Below are positions 9,479 through 18,374 of a DNA stretch of 64,000 nucleotides, piece by piece; the stretch's first letter is position 1; each line of letters opens with the position of its first letter. Source of the stretch: Bog-950 sp035299425 (lineage in GTDB: Bacteria; Bacteroidota; Bacteroidia; Chitinophagales; LD1); contig DATGWP010000167.1 of NCBI GenBank assembly GCA_035299425.1, forward strand, positions 36,318 through 100,317. The letters run 5' to 3'. The position numbers were made by a program, and so were the translations under genes. The notes under the pieces are model-generated. The model ran no database searches. It worked only from the letters and a program-made list of their open reading frames with translations, and was not told where the DNA came from.

Positions 9479-10477
9479 TTAATCTTCTAACCAGAACGAT
9501 GGCAGCTTTTCAGTCAACTCAATGTTCTCAAATTTCGAGCTCTTCTGAATGCCGGCCTTCTTTGCCCAGGCTTCCATTTTTGTTAAGCCTTCCAGCAGGG
9601 TTGTATTTGCCGAATCGCCAAAAATAGCCTTGGCCTTGCTATGGTCGCTATAGGCATGGGTTACCTCGTTGCGTGCCGGCAGATAGCGCAGCTCGCTCTT
9701 CAGGTTCATGGCTTCCATTACTGTGTGCGCAAGTTCTTTTACGGTATAATCTTTATCGGCACCTACGTTAATTACCTGGTTATAAGCAGCCGGTATGTTT
9801 ACACAGTTGGCAATGTGCGGGGCTATGTCGCCTATATAACTAAAGGCGCGTGTTTGCATACCATCGCCAAATACCGATAATTGCTTACCCTGCATCAACT
9901 GGTTCATAAATATACCTACCACATTGCGGTAGCGGTCGCCCAGGTTTTGGTACTCGCCATATACATTGTGCGGACGGAAAATCACATAGTTCAACCCGAA
10001 CATCTCGTGCGATACTTTCAGGTCCATTTCTACTGCATACTTGGCAATGCCGTACGGGTCTTCGGGTACCGGTACCATATCTTCTCGCAAAGGCGGCTTA
10101 CCTGCACCGTATACAGCTATAGATGAAGTGAACACAAAGCACTTTACTTTAAACTTAATAGCCAGGTTAATCAGGTTAACGCTACCTATCAGGTTATTGT
10201 TGTAGTTAAACCGTTTAATAAAGTGGCTAAGGCCTTCGGCAGCATAGGCCGCCAGGTGGTATACATATTCAAACTTATGCTCTTCGAATAGTTTCTCTAA
10301 CAGCACATGGTCCATAATAGACCCCTTGACGAATGTTGCTTTGGGGTTTACGTTCTCTTCGAACCCACCGCTTAAATCATCCAGTACTACTACATCGTGC
10401 CCTAAAGCCACCAGTTCATTCGTAACATGGGCACCAATGAAACCTGCCCCTCCTGTAATCAACGATTTTATTGCCAT
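9479..10477 (-). CDS. NAD-dependent sugar-nucleotide epimerase/dehydratase
   Basis: 332-residue extended short-chain dehydrogenase. It has the dinucleotide motif GGAGFIGAHV at residues 9-18, DDLSGG after strand 2, HLAAYAA, FTSSIAVYG with the catalytic Ser/Thr, and the Y-x-x-x-K pair in PYGIAKYAVE near residue 142, followed by RPHNVYGEYQN. These fit UDP-glucose 4-epimerase and related enzymes that interconvert UDP-hexoses for surface polysaccharides. It is the first gene of a two-gene minus-strand unit with the glycosyltransferase. The exact substrate (UDP-Glc, UDP-GlcNAc or a uronate) cannot be decided by eye, so no gene symbol is given. Confidence 0.82.
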   Translation of the reverse strand: MAIKSLITGGAGFIGAHVTNELVALGHDVVVLDDLSGGFEENVNPKATFVKGSIMDHVLLEKLFEEHKFEYVYHLAAYAAEGLSHFIKRFNYNNNLIGSVNLINLAIKFKVKCFVFTSSIAVYGAGKPPLREDMVPVPEDPYGIAKYAVEMDLKVSHEMFGLNYVIFRPHNVYGEYQNLGDRYRNVVGIFMNQLMQGKQLSVFGDGMQTRAFSYIGDIAPHIANCVNIPAAYNQVINVGADKDYTVKELAHTVMEAMNLKSELRYLPARNEVTHAYSDHSKAKAIFGDSANTTLLEGLTKMEAWAKKAGIQKSSKFENIELTEKLPSFWLED

Positions 10478-10500
10478 TGTTTTAACTTGTTAGATGGCGC

Positions 10501-10508
10501 CAAAAATA
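10501..10508 (-). promoter_or_regulatory. -7 promoter element of the epimerase operon
   Basis: Read on the minus strand this is TATTTTTG, an exact match to the Bacteroidota -7 element TAnnTTTG, ending 23 bases upstream of the start codon at 10477. I find no good TTTG at the expected -33 distance, so this is a partial match. Confidence 0.35.
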
Positions 10509-10584
10509 ATCTTTACAATGGTATAACGAAGCCTTGCAGATACTCAATTACTATTACTTTTATACCCCTAAAATCATATCTGCC

Positions 10585-11034
10585 ATGCATAGCCAAACCT
10601 TAGCCTATTTTTTTGAACGCGACCTGCTAAAACTTAAAGAAGAATTAAACCTGTATAAAAACGAAGGCGACCTATGGGTTGTGAAAAAAGACATTAGCAA
10701 CAGTGCAGGCAACCTGTGCCTGCACCTGATAGGTAACCTTAATCACTTTATAGGTGCCACCCTGGGCAACACCGGCTATGTGCGCACGCGCGAGGTTGAG
10801 TTTGCTGCCAAGGATATACCGCGCGATAAACTGCTGGCTGATATTGATGCCGTAACCGGTATAGTAAAAACCACCCTTGGCACATTAACTGCCGATGACT
10901 TTGCTAAAGATTTCCCCCTGCGCATGCAGGATAGGGTGGTAACTACCGAACAAATGCTGCTACACCTGCTTATGCACCTGAGCTATCATTTGGGACAGAT
11001 AAATTATCACCGCAGGCTTATAGCTGCTGGTTGA
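10585..11034 (+). CDS. DinB-superfamily protein (DUF1572-like)
   Basis: 149 residues from the ATG at 10585; the upstream TTG at 10534 would add an unlikely 17-residue tail. The protein reads FFERDLLKLKEELNLYKNE, then SNSAGNLCLHLIGNLNHFIGATLG near residues 47-70 and LLMHLSYHLGQINYHRR near 127-144. The three spaced histidines (LHLIGNLNH and HLSYHLGQ) are typical of the metal site of DinB/YfiT four-helix bundles, and the overall pattern matches the DUF1572 branch. The molecular role is unknown; relatives act as thiol-dependent metal-binding enzymes. It is transcribed divergently from the epimerase gene. Confidence 0.75.
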   Translation: MHSQTLAYFFERDLLKLKEELNLYKNEGDLWVVKKDISNSAGNLCLHLIGNLNHFIGATLGNTGYVRTREVEFAAKDIPRDKLLADIDAVTGIVKTTLGTLTADDFAKDFPLRMQDRVVTTEQMLLHLLMHLSYHLGQINYHRRLIAAG

Positions 11035-11151
11035 AACCTGCCGGTACATGATAACCGGACATTACGCAGCATTACAAGGAACATATTTGACAATTTGAAG
11101 AAGGTAGCTTATATTATACAATTGTAGCACACCTGTATGCCAATAATGGCC

Positions 11152-11159
11152 TATATTTG
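11152..11159 (+). promoter_or_regulatory. -7 promoter element before the collagen/S74 gene
   Basis: TATATTTG is an exact match to TAnnTTTG and ends 30 bases before the ATG at 11190. The nearest TTG (11122-11124) is 27 bases upstream, too far for the usual 18-20 base spacer, so the -33 half is not supported. Confidence 0.38.
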
Positions 11160-11189
11160 AGTATTCCTTAGTTCATAAATCCCCCGGTA

Positions 11190-14100
11190 ATGAAAAATAA
11201 TCTACTCTTATCTTTAACGTTATTGATATTCAGCGTTCCGGCCTTTTCTCAGAACGTAGGTATAGGTACCAATAACCCTCAAACCAAATTGCAGGTAGCA
11301 GGGGCAATTAGTTCTACGCCGGTTTCGGCACCAGCGCAGGCGGCTTATGTTATTCCCGATAATACCTCGGTGTTCCGCCTGACAGGCGTAGCGGGTACAC
11401 AAGGTAACGCCCTTAGCATGGCCACACCAAAGGAAGGACAATACCTTATTATTTTTAACGATGATAATGATGTTGCCACATTTGGCGGGTTTAACTTATC
11501 GGCGGGGGCAACTATTACTTTAAATTACATAAATGGAGCCTGGCGACTTACAGGCAGAAGTGATGCAGTAGGCCCTACCGGGGCTACAGGGGCTACCGGT
11601 TCTGCCGGAGCTACGGGCCCACAGGGTAATGCAGGCCCGGTTGGCGCCAGTGGTGCCGATGGTAAAAATGCGTATACGACAACTACTACAGGTTATACCC
11701 AGCCTGTATTGGGAAACAACGTATCGGTAAGCGTGGCAAACACCAGCTGGATGACAACCGGCCAGGCAGTGTTTGTGGGTGGCAGCGGTGGTTATTACAT
11801 AGTAAACAGTATTACAAACAGCACCACCGTGGTGCTTACCTATTTGGGTGGTGGCAGTACAGGTACTGTAGGTGCAGCAGGCTCAGGTGTTTCGGCTTCG
11901 GGCCAAACCGGAGCACAAGGGGTAACCGGCGCGCAAGGCAGTGTGGGCGCTACAGGGCCACAGGGTAGTGCAGGTCCTACGGGTGCTCAGGGTACTGCTG
12001 GCGCAACCGGCGCTCAAGGACCAACCGGCGCACAAGGCATTGCAGGCCCTACAGGTGCACAAGGCACCGCAGGTGCAACAGGAGCGCAGGGTAGCGTTGG
12101 ACCAACCGGTGCGCAAGGCCCGGCAGGTTCGTTAAGCGCGGGTACTGCAGCAGGCAATACAACTTACTGGAACGGCACCACATGGGTGCTTAACAGCAGC
12201 AATATTTATAATAACGGTGGTAATGTGGGTATAGGCACAGCCTCACCAGGCACAAAACTGGATGTTACAGGAGCTATTCGCACCAATAACCAGCTCATTT
12301 CAACTGTAGCAACCGGCACTGCTCCCGTGGCTGTTAGTTCTGCCACAATGGCCCCCAACCTTAACGCCGACCGTGTAGATGACAGACATCTCTCTGAAAT
12401 TCAATTTCAACAGTCTGGCAGGGATTTTCCAAACGGAACACTTATACAATCAGATATTGATTACTCTGTAGCCAATGGAGACCCCTGGTTGTTTGAAATA
12501 GAAGGTAACTCGTACGGTCAAATTGTGCCTATAGACATAAAGATTCAGGGTTATATTTATTACGATTCGCTTATTAACGTAGGCGGTATTTCGAACGGAA
12601 CCGGCATTACAGGATTATCCGCTTTTAATTATGGTGGCAAATTATGTTTCTGGTTCCCTTACCAGGCATACTGGAATGGTTATAGCGTGTTTATTAACGA
12701 TAGCTACAACGGTGTTAAACACAACCGGCTGGTTTCCATTACGCATGTAGCCAAACCGGGCGGTGTTACTAAAGAAGTTGCCCTTACACCTAAAATTCGC
12801 CAATCGTGGCACTCGGGTAACTTTACACCGGGCAGTTATTCGGCAGGTACCGGCACAGCAAATACCGTTTCAAAATTTATAACATCCACTACTATTGGTG
12901 ATAGTAAGATAACCGATGACGGGGTAAATACCATTAATGCGGGCAGCCGCTGGTTCCGTGTAAACGGTAAAGAAGCTATTGATGGTAACGATAGCTGGTT
13001 ACGGTTAAACCAGGCTGGTGCCTATGCCAGCGGGATATATACTCCGGGCTTTTTCAGAGCCGATGGGGGTATTGCCTCGGGCGGTGTGGGTGCTTCGGCT
13101 GGTATTGTAAATGCGCTTACCGGTTACCAGGTTAATAGTGGCGCTGCCAGTGGTACGTATTTACGAGGTAACGGAACCAATTACGTATCATCGGGCATTC
13201 AAGCTGCAGATGTACCAACCCTTAACCAAAACACTACCGGTTACGCTACCTATTTAAAATCGCCTTACCCTTATAACATAAATATTAGCGATGCTACTAC
13301 TGCTGCCAGTTTATGCGAGCCTGCCAGCCTTAGCTCTGTAAACATGCATGCATCGCATGGTTTATTCGGCAGCTGGGCTACTACTTTGACCATGTCGGGT
13401 TACGACCGCTACGGCGCTTACCAGATAAGCGGAAATTATAATAGCGGAACTCCTGAACTGGCAATCCGCAATTATGTGCAAGGTACCAGCACATGGAACT
13501 CGTGGGTTAAGCTGATTACTACTGCTAATATTGGAAGCTATGCCGATAACCTGGGTAACCATACCGCCACTACTAATCTTAACATGAATGCAAGAAATAT
13601 TAGTGCAGTTGGCGACATAGTATCTGACCAATATACGGGTATGGGCTTGGTAGGTCTTTACGATCCTACCAAATATCAAAACGTATGGTCAATGGGTGGT
13701 TCATACCGCTTACCCTCTAACGGAGCCAGTCCGGGCAATTTGTATGGACTTGCCTTTTCATATAATCCCGATTACGGTGGGGCAGGTAACAACGCACAGG
13801 CTAAAGCAGGTTTAAACCACCAGCTGCTTCTTATGATGAATGGAGTTACTTATACTGCTTTAGGTAATGGTATGTGGACTAACGGCAATTTGCGCTTTGG
13901 CACTTACCTGTTAGGAAACGACAAGTATGCCATTGATGCCGGAGACAGCTGGCTAAGGTTGAACCAGCAGAATAGCTTTGGAAATGGTACGTATAGCCCT
14001 TATTTAATAAGAGCTGATGGAGGCTTTAATGTAGACGACCAAACAGTAATAGATAATGACGGAGGCTGGCACAGAACTTACGGTGCTACCGGCTGGTATA

Positions 14101-15197
14101 ACAATACTTACCAGGGTGGATGGTATATGGCCGATGCCACATGGATAAGAAATTACAATCAAAAAAAATTGTATTTTGATACAGATGGCGGCGATAACAC
14201 AGAAACTGCACGTACTGATATGCAAAGTGCCACGCAAGACCATGCATTGACAAGCGAGAATGATGTTTGGGGATACGTTGGTTTTAGCAACCAGCGGTGG
14301 TGGACCATGTATGCTTACAATGGCTTTGGCACTTCAAGTTTAAAGCACAAGACAGATGTTCACGAATTAACCGGCGCAGAAATTGACAAAAGTCTTACTG
14401 ATTTAAATAAAATCCAATCCATTACTTACAAATGGAATAAATCAGTTTGGGAGCAGATGAATGGCAATTTTGCAGATAACCGTTTGCATGAGGCCGGAGA
14501 AAAACCAGACCCGAATTTCCAAGTTCCTTCATGGATGGGCTTTTCGGTAGAAAGCCTTCCACAGAACATTGTTGACGAAACAGGCGAAAACTACCAATAC
14601 GGCGCTATGTTTGGTTTATTAGTATCTGCTACAAAAGCGCTTACAAAGCGAACAGAAATATTAGCAGAGGCGCTGGATGTAAATTTTGAAGAGCTAAAAA
14701 CAGCAAAGTCTGTAACCAAAAATATTTCAGATTTTGGTACTGCATCGGCCAATGCTAAAGAAACCTGGATTAATTTTTCAGATGAATTTACCCACCAGTT
14801 GAATGGCAAAACTCCAACTGTTACTATCAGTTCCTCGCAGGCAGGTGTAACTATTTCGGTAGTTGAGAAATCGGCGAAAGGGTTTAAAGTAGTTTCCAGT
14901 TCGGAAAAACCTGTTGATTTTGATTACATAGCTATGGGCAAAACAGTAATTGAATTTCCAGACTATGCTTCGACAGTTGAAAAGCCCATGCAAAAAGCGG
15001 ATATCAATGCATGGTATACAAACATCTCTAAAAAGAATAAGACTTTACCTGTACAGGTAGGTAACCCTGCCGAGGAAGCCCTGGCAAAACAACAAAAGAA
15101 AACTGTTGACCCTACCCTAAAAGGCACCTACATTGAACCGGTTAAAGAAGTAGCTCCACCGGCACAAGCGTCCCCGGCGAATACAAATCCGAAATAG
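11190..15197 (+). CDS. secreted collagen-repeat adhesin with C-terminal S74 intramolecular chaperone
   Basis: 1335 residues, built like a phage tail fibre but with a signal peptide (MKNNLLLSLTLLIFSVPAFSQ). A VGIGTNNP-KLQVAG module follows the signal, then collagen-like Gly-X-Y runs (about 127-160 and 239-313), a second VGIGTASPGTKLDVTG module near 345, long beta-rich repeats with the twice-used GDSWLRLNQ motif, and a peptidase_S74 domain from about 1045. In that domain S1049 and K1054 (SSLKHK, spacing of five) match the Ser-Lys pair used for self-cleavage in endosialidase chaperones. About 150 residues after it start with WINFSDEF and end in a Pro/Ala tail. It is probably a trimeric surface fibre that folds with the help of S74. 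There is no T9SS tail and there are no phage genes nearby. Confidence 0.8.
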   Translation: MKNNLLLSLTLLIFSVPAFSQNVGIGTNNPQTKLQVAGAISSTPVSAPAQAAYVIPDNTSVFRLTGVAGTQGNALSMATPKEGQYLIIFNDDNDVATFGGFNLSAGATITLNYINGAWRLTGRSDAVGPTGATGATGSAGATGPQGNAGPVGASGADGKNAYTTTTTGYTQPVLGNNVSVSVANTSWMTTGQAVFVGGSGGYYIVNSITNSTTVVLTYLGGGSTGTVGAAGSGVSASGQTGAQGVTGAQGSVGATGPQGSAGPTGAQGTAGATGAQGPTGAQGIAGPTGAQGTAGATGAQGSVGPTGAQGPAGSLSAGTAAGNTTYWNGTTWVLNSSNIYNNGGNVGIGTASPGTKLDVTGAIRTNNQLISTVATGTAPVAVSSATMAPNLNADRVDDRHLSEIQFQQSGRDFPNGTLIQSDIDYSVANGDPWLFEIEGNSYGQIVPIDIKIQGYIYYDSLINVGGISNGTGITGLSAFNYGGKLCFWFPYQAYWNGYSVFINDSYNGVKHNRLVSITHVAKPGGVTKEVALTPKIRQSWHSGNFTPGSYSAGTGTANTVSKFITSTTIGDSKITDDGVNTINAGSRWFRVNGKEAIDGNDSWLRLNQAGAYASGIYTPGFFRADGGIASGGVGASAGIVNALTGYQVNSGAASGTYLRGNGTNYVSSGIQAADVPTLNQNTTGYATYLKSPYPYNINISDATTAASLCEPASLSSVNMHASHGLFGSWATTLTMSGYDRYGAYQISGNYNSGTPELAIRNYVQGTSTWNSWVKLITTANIGSYADNLGNHTATTNLNMNARNISAVGDIVSDQYTGMGLVGLYDPTKYQNVWSMGGSYRLPSNGASPGNLYGLAFSYNPDYGGAGNNAQAKAGLNHQLLLMMNGVTYTALGNGMWTNGNLRFGTYLLGNDKYAIDAGDSWLRLNQQNSFGNGTYSPYLIRADGGFNVDDQTVIDNDGGWHRTYGATGWYNNTYQGGWYMADATWIRNYNQKKLYFDTDGGDNTETARTDMQSATQDHALTSENDVWGYVGFSNQRWWTMYAYNGFGTSSLKHKTDVHELTGAEIDKSLTDLNKIQSITYKWNKSVWEQMNGNFADNRLHEAGEKPDPNFQVPSWMGFSVESLPQNIVDETGENYQYGAMFGLLVSATKALTKRTEILAEALDVNFEELKTAKSVTKNISDFGTASANAKETWINFSDEFTHQLNGKTPTVTISSSQAGVTISVVEKSAKGFKVVSSSEKPVDFDYIAMGKTVIEFPDYASTVEKPMQKADINAWYTNISKKNKTLPVQVGNPAEEALAKQQKKTVDPTLKGTYIEPVKEVAPPAQASPANTNPK
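11571..11665 (+). repeat. collagen-like Gly-X-Y coding repeat, first block
   Basis: About ten consecutive Gly-X-Y triplets (for example GPTGATGATGSAGATGPQG), rich in Thr and Ala where vertebrate collagen has hydroxyproline. The block lies inside the S74 adhesin gene and would form a short triple helix in the trimer. Confidence 0.8.
11908..12128 (+). repeat. collagen-like Gly-X-Y coding repeat, second block
   Basis: About 24 consecutive Gly-X-Y triplets with a recurring GAQG / GPTGAQG unit. The DNA repeat is imperfect at wobble positions, so the block is old or under selection at protein level. Such blocks expand and contract by slippage and often differ in length between strains. Confidence 0.82.
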
Positions 15198-15212
15198 CTA
15201 TTTAGAAATACA

Positions 15213-15257
15213 TAATAAAACAGCCTGTCAATTAATCATCGACAGGCTGTTTTATTA
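15213..15257. terminator. bidirectional intrinsic terminator
   Basis: Perfect 17-base stem (15213-15229 with 15241-15257) containing the ACAGCCTGTC core and an 11-base loop. Both arms end in A/T-rich runs, so it can serve the S74 gene on the plus strand and the patatin gene converging on the minus strand. Confidence 0.88.
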
Positions 15258-15281
15258 CCGGCAACGGAACTTATACGTTCA

Positions 15282-17522
15282 TTACTCAGCAAAAAGCTCC
15301 TGCAGCTTATTGAAGGACTTTACGTTGTTAGGTCGTTTCATCGAGCGCATGATGTCGCTTTTATCGCGGGTGGTCAGGTGCAGGCTCATAGCGGCTTTGT
15401 TTTCTACTTTTTCACTGGTGTATTCAAACAATACAAATTGCAGTTTGCCGCGCAGTTCTTCGCTCATTTCATCCAACCGGTAATCGGTAAGAAAATCCTG
15501 CATGTTTTCCATATTGGTGTACACGGTACCCAGCGGGTCGGTAATGCGGGCAAACACGGTTTTCTTCTCGGAGGCTGCGGGCTCTTCAAATTTTTCTGAA
15601 TCGCGTATTTGTATAATAACTACACCGCTCGTGTTTTTGTCTATCCAGTCGCCAAAGGTGTTTAAAAACCGAAGTGTAGTTTCAATACCAAAGTTATCCA
15701 ATGCACCGCCATCCATTACATAGGTTGAGGGTTCGCTGGGTAGCACCGAATTGGGGAAGAAAAAAGGGAAAGTGGCGTTCATGCGCATGGCAGAAGTAAC
15801 CAATAAGCTATCGCTGGCTTGCTTTTTAAAGAAACGGCCAAAATCTATCGCATCTATCTCCAGGCGGTTATCCAGTGCCTTTTTGCCATGCGGGCGCATT
15901 AAGAATGATACCGGCTGCGGACTTATATAATAGCGACGCGAATCGTTCATAATGGTAGTGTGAAAAATAAGCAAAGGAATTTTGGCACTGTATTCATCCT
16001 GCCGGTAATCGCCAATTGTTTTTTCGAATGGGAACTGCAGGTTGCGGCAGTAGAATTTCTCAAACACATAGCCACGGTCTACGCTGTACTTTTTATCGTT
16101 TAGTTTAAACTTATGAAACGGTATAAGCACATCGTTGCTGATAATAGAAAGCGCAATGGGGTTCAGCACATCCTTTGATACATTTTCAGTGTATTGCGGG
16201 TCAGATAGATTGATAGGAAAGCCGTTTTTCTTTTGCAAAAACAACTCGCGCAAATAGGTAGTGGCAAACATGCCGCCCGATGCACCGCTTATTAAAAATG
16301 TTTTGTCTAACAGGTTGCCTTTAGCCAGGCTATCGCAAAACTGCAGCGTTACCATAGAGTACATAGCCGCCCGCAAACCGCCCCCACTCACATTTACAAA
16401 GTACATTTTAGGTTTCTTAAATGGATTGCGCGGGTCGGTGTTTTTGTGCAGCCAGTTTTCGAGTATGGGCTTAAAATATTCCTTATCCTGCGCTATGAGC
16501 GAATCGGACGATAACTCGCGGAAAGTTTCGAGGTTGTAGCGCGCACGCGTGCTATAGTTAAGTCCGTAAGCCCGGCTTTGAAAACCAAATACATCGTACT
16601 GGGTAAGGTAGTTGGCTACCAGTAAAAACACAATGATAGCCGCCGAGCCCCAGCCACCGGTCCAGTACAGAAACATGCCAAACAGCGACATGAGCAAACT
16701 AACAAAAAGGAAACCAGTGGCGGCAATAGGAAACTGAAAAAAGGGATTCTCAAGAAAAAAACCCATGCTTACCAACAAGGTCATGGTAACCAAAAAAGCC
16801 ATAAAGGCATTCCAGTGATGGCGGCGGAAAACCAATTGGTGTAGCTTAGGGTCGTAATGGTCTACCGTGCGGGTATGGCGTATGTTGAATTTATTGGTAA
16901 GGTAAAATTCTACCTTATTAAGCTCTTCACGCTGAAGCGTATCACTAAACTGCACCCGCCGCACAGCCCTTTTGCGCCGAACCCGTTCTTTATTCTCCTG
17001 TATTATGCTGCCGGTGTTTTTATTGGTAAAATTGAAGTAAACCGCGGTGATTAATATTACCAGTATGAAGCCTGCAGTAAAGCCTAAAATTTCAAAAACA
17101 ATTTGCCACGGAGTTTCGAACTCGTACTGTACCCTGAAGATAATAACAGATACTATGTAAGTAATAATAAAGATGCCCGGTATAAGGGCATTGTTTAGCA
17201 CAAACATACCCAGGGGGTACTGCAGGCTGGCCATAAAAGGGAACCGGTGCGAGTTAAGAATATACATCACCACATTCCAGGTAATAAACATAGCACCAAA
17301 GCCTATACCCACTACAGCAAAACTAAGGTAACCTACATTACCTAAATATTCGGGATCGAGTAGTACCGAGTGAGTGCCTATCCCCGCGCCAAATTTGCCT
17401 ACTATAATGGCAAACATGAGTAGCCAGAAAAAAAGCAAAAACTGGTGCCGCTTAAAGGACAGCAACAACAACTGTACGGGGAATGAGTAATAAATATCCT
17501 TAAACAGCGTAAGCATGGGCAA
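15282..17522 (-). CDS. multi-pass membrane protein fused to a patatin-like phospholipase domain
   Basis: 746 residues. The first 310 or so hold about seven hydrophobic helices (examples: FLLFFWLLMFAIIVGKFGAGI, VLNNALIPGIFIITYIVSVIIF, AAIIVFLLVANYL). The C-terminal half has the three patatin motifs: the oxyanion loop SGGGLRAA near residue 375, the nucleophile elbow GASGG near 414, and the catalytic Asp in DGGALDNFG near 603. Patatin Ser-Asp enzymes cleave acyl chains from phospholipids, so this may be an inner-membrane lipid hydrolase whose catalytic half probably faces the cytoplasm. The gene is flanked by unrelated genes and looks monocistronic. Substrate and physiological role are unknown; the start could be Met1 or Met3. 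Confidence 0.8.
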   Translation of the reverse strand: MPMLTLFKDIYYSFPVQLLLLSFKRHQFLLFFWLLMFAIIVGKFGAGIGTHSVLLDPEYLGNVGYLSFAVVGIGFGAMFITWNVVMYILNSHRFPFMASLQYPLGMFVLNNALIPGIFIITYIVSVIIFRVQYEFETPWQIVFEILGFTAGFILVILITAVYFNFTNKNTGSIIQENKERVRRKRAVRRVQFSDTLQREELNKVEFYLTNKFNIRHTRTVDHYDPKLHQLVFRRHHWNAFMAFLVTMTLLVSMGFFLENPFFQFPIAATGFLFVSLLMSLFGMFLYWTGGWGSAAIIVFLLVANYLTQYDVFGFQSRAYGLNYSTRARYNLETFRELSSDSLIAQDKEYFKPILENWLHKNTDPRNPFKKPKMYFVNVSGGGLRAAMYSMVTLQFCDSLAKGNLLDKTFLISGASGGMFATTYLRELFLQKKNGFPINLSDPQYTENVSKDVLNPIALSIISNDVLIPFHKFKLNDKKYSVDRGYVFEKFYCRNLQFPFEKTIGDYRQDEYSAKIPLLIFHTTIMNDSRRYYISPQPVSFLMRPHGKKALDNRLEIDAIDFGRFFKKQASDSLLVTSAMRMNATFPFFFPNSVLPSEPSTYVMDGGALDNFGIETTLRFLNTFGDWIDKNTSGVVIIQIRDSEKFEEPAASEKKTVFARITDPLGTVYTNMENMQDFLTDYRLDEMSEELRGKLQFVLFEYTSEKVENKAAMSLHLTTRDKSDIMRSMKRPNNVKSFNKLQELFAE

Positions 17523-17609
17523 TATATTCAGCTACAATAAACTGAAAAGAAGTGAATGCTATAGGCTACTAATCAACGCTTAAATGTGCTTGTGTATAGT
17601 AGTATACAA

Positions 17610-18212
17610 CTAAGGCATCTTCACCTCTGCCAGTTGCATAGTCCAGCCGATATCTAAAAGATAGATAAGCGGAAACTTAAAAGATTCCAGCACCTGCACG
17701 GTATATTTAATATCGCTGCCACCCTGCAGTTCCCATCCCGGTATGGCTACCAGGTTACCGTTCAGATTAAAATTAAACTCGCCTATGGTGTTGCTAAGCG
17801 CGGTAGTGGTATCGCTGGCACCATTTACCTTTATGTTGGCTGCAGAGGTAGCCGATATATCGTTGAACATTTTTTGGCTTAGAAACAGGGCTGTTTCTTT
17901 ATCCAGCTTAGTATCGCCACCGGTAAAATAATTGTTAAGTGCATCTGCTTTGGTTACGGCAGCATTGGTAACACTTACAGTACCAGACTGCGGTGTGTTC
18001 TCGGTGGTTTTCCAGAAAAAAGAGATTTCTTCTCCCGCCTTTTTTAGCGTAGCTATCAACTGGTATTTTTTGCCACCTGAGTTTACATCGTACGTGAGTT
18101 GTGTTCCGGGCATCATGCTCTTTTCATAAGCTGCCAGGTCTTCAATATTTTGTGCAGGCAATACAAAAGCAAGTAATTGTATGGCAAATACGAGGCAGGT
18201 AGATTTTAGCAT
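17610..18212 (-). CDS. secreted protein of unknown function
   Basis: 200 residues from the ATG at 18212, which starts a signal peptide (MLKSTCLVFAIQLLAFVLPAQ); an upstream start at 18281 would spoil it. The mature part begins NIEDLAAYEKSMMPGTQLTYDV, has alternating beta-type segments, a Thr/Asn-rich middle (ALNNYFTGGDTKLDKETALFLS) and ends LLDIGWTMQLAEVKMP. It contains no cysteines after the signal and no motif I recognise. It lies between the patatin gene and a divergently transcribed response regulator and has its own untranslated spacer. Probably periplasmic. Confidence 0.6.
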   Translation of the reverse strand: MLKSTCLVFAIQLLAFVLPAQNIEDLAAYEKSMMPGTQLTYDVNSGGKKYQLIATLKKAGEEISFFWKTTENTPQSGTVSVTNAAVTKADALNNYFTGGDTKLDKETALFLSQKMFNDISATSAANIKVNGASDTTTALSNTIGEFNFNLNGNLVAIPGWELQGGSDIKYTVQVLESFKFPLIYLLDIGWTMQLAEVKMP

Positions 18213-18325
18213 GGCATATGGGTATTGGTTACCATAAAAGTAAGTATTAAGCCCAAATGCGAAGGAAACTTTGAATAACACAGATAACTACCTGTTTCTA
18301 CTGCTATATTAAAAATGTGTTAACC

Positions 18326-18353
18326 TTGGCTTAACATTGGGAAGCTACCTTCG
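18326..18353 (+). promoter_or_regulatory. putative promoter of the response regulator gene
   Basis: TTG at 18326-18328, 17 bases, then TACCTTCG at 18346-18353, one base off TAnnTTTG. The start codon is 21 bases downstream and is preceded by an A-rich stretch, with no Shine-Dalgarno sequence. Confidence 0.35.
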
Positions 18354-18374
18354 CATTAAATAAAAAATGGCAAA

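Noticed and set aside
10478..10584. Possible tRNA or small RNA in the divergent gap
   Set aside because: No cloverleaf or terminator seen; the gap is 107 bases and is accounted for by promoters and leaders.
11571..12128. Short regularly spaced repeats that could suggest a CRISPR array
   Set aside because: The period is 9 bases with wobble changes and encodes Gly-X-Y triplets within an open reading frame; there are no spacers and no cas genes.
11190..15197. Prophage tail-fibre gene
   Set aside because: The protein has a Sec signal peptide and its neighbours are ordinary chromosomal genes; no structural, lysis or integrase genes are visible.
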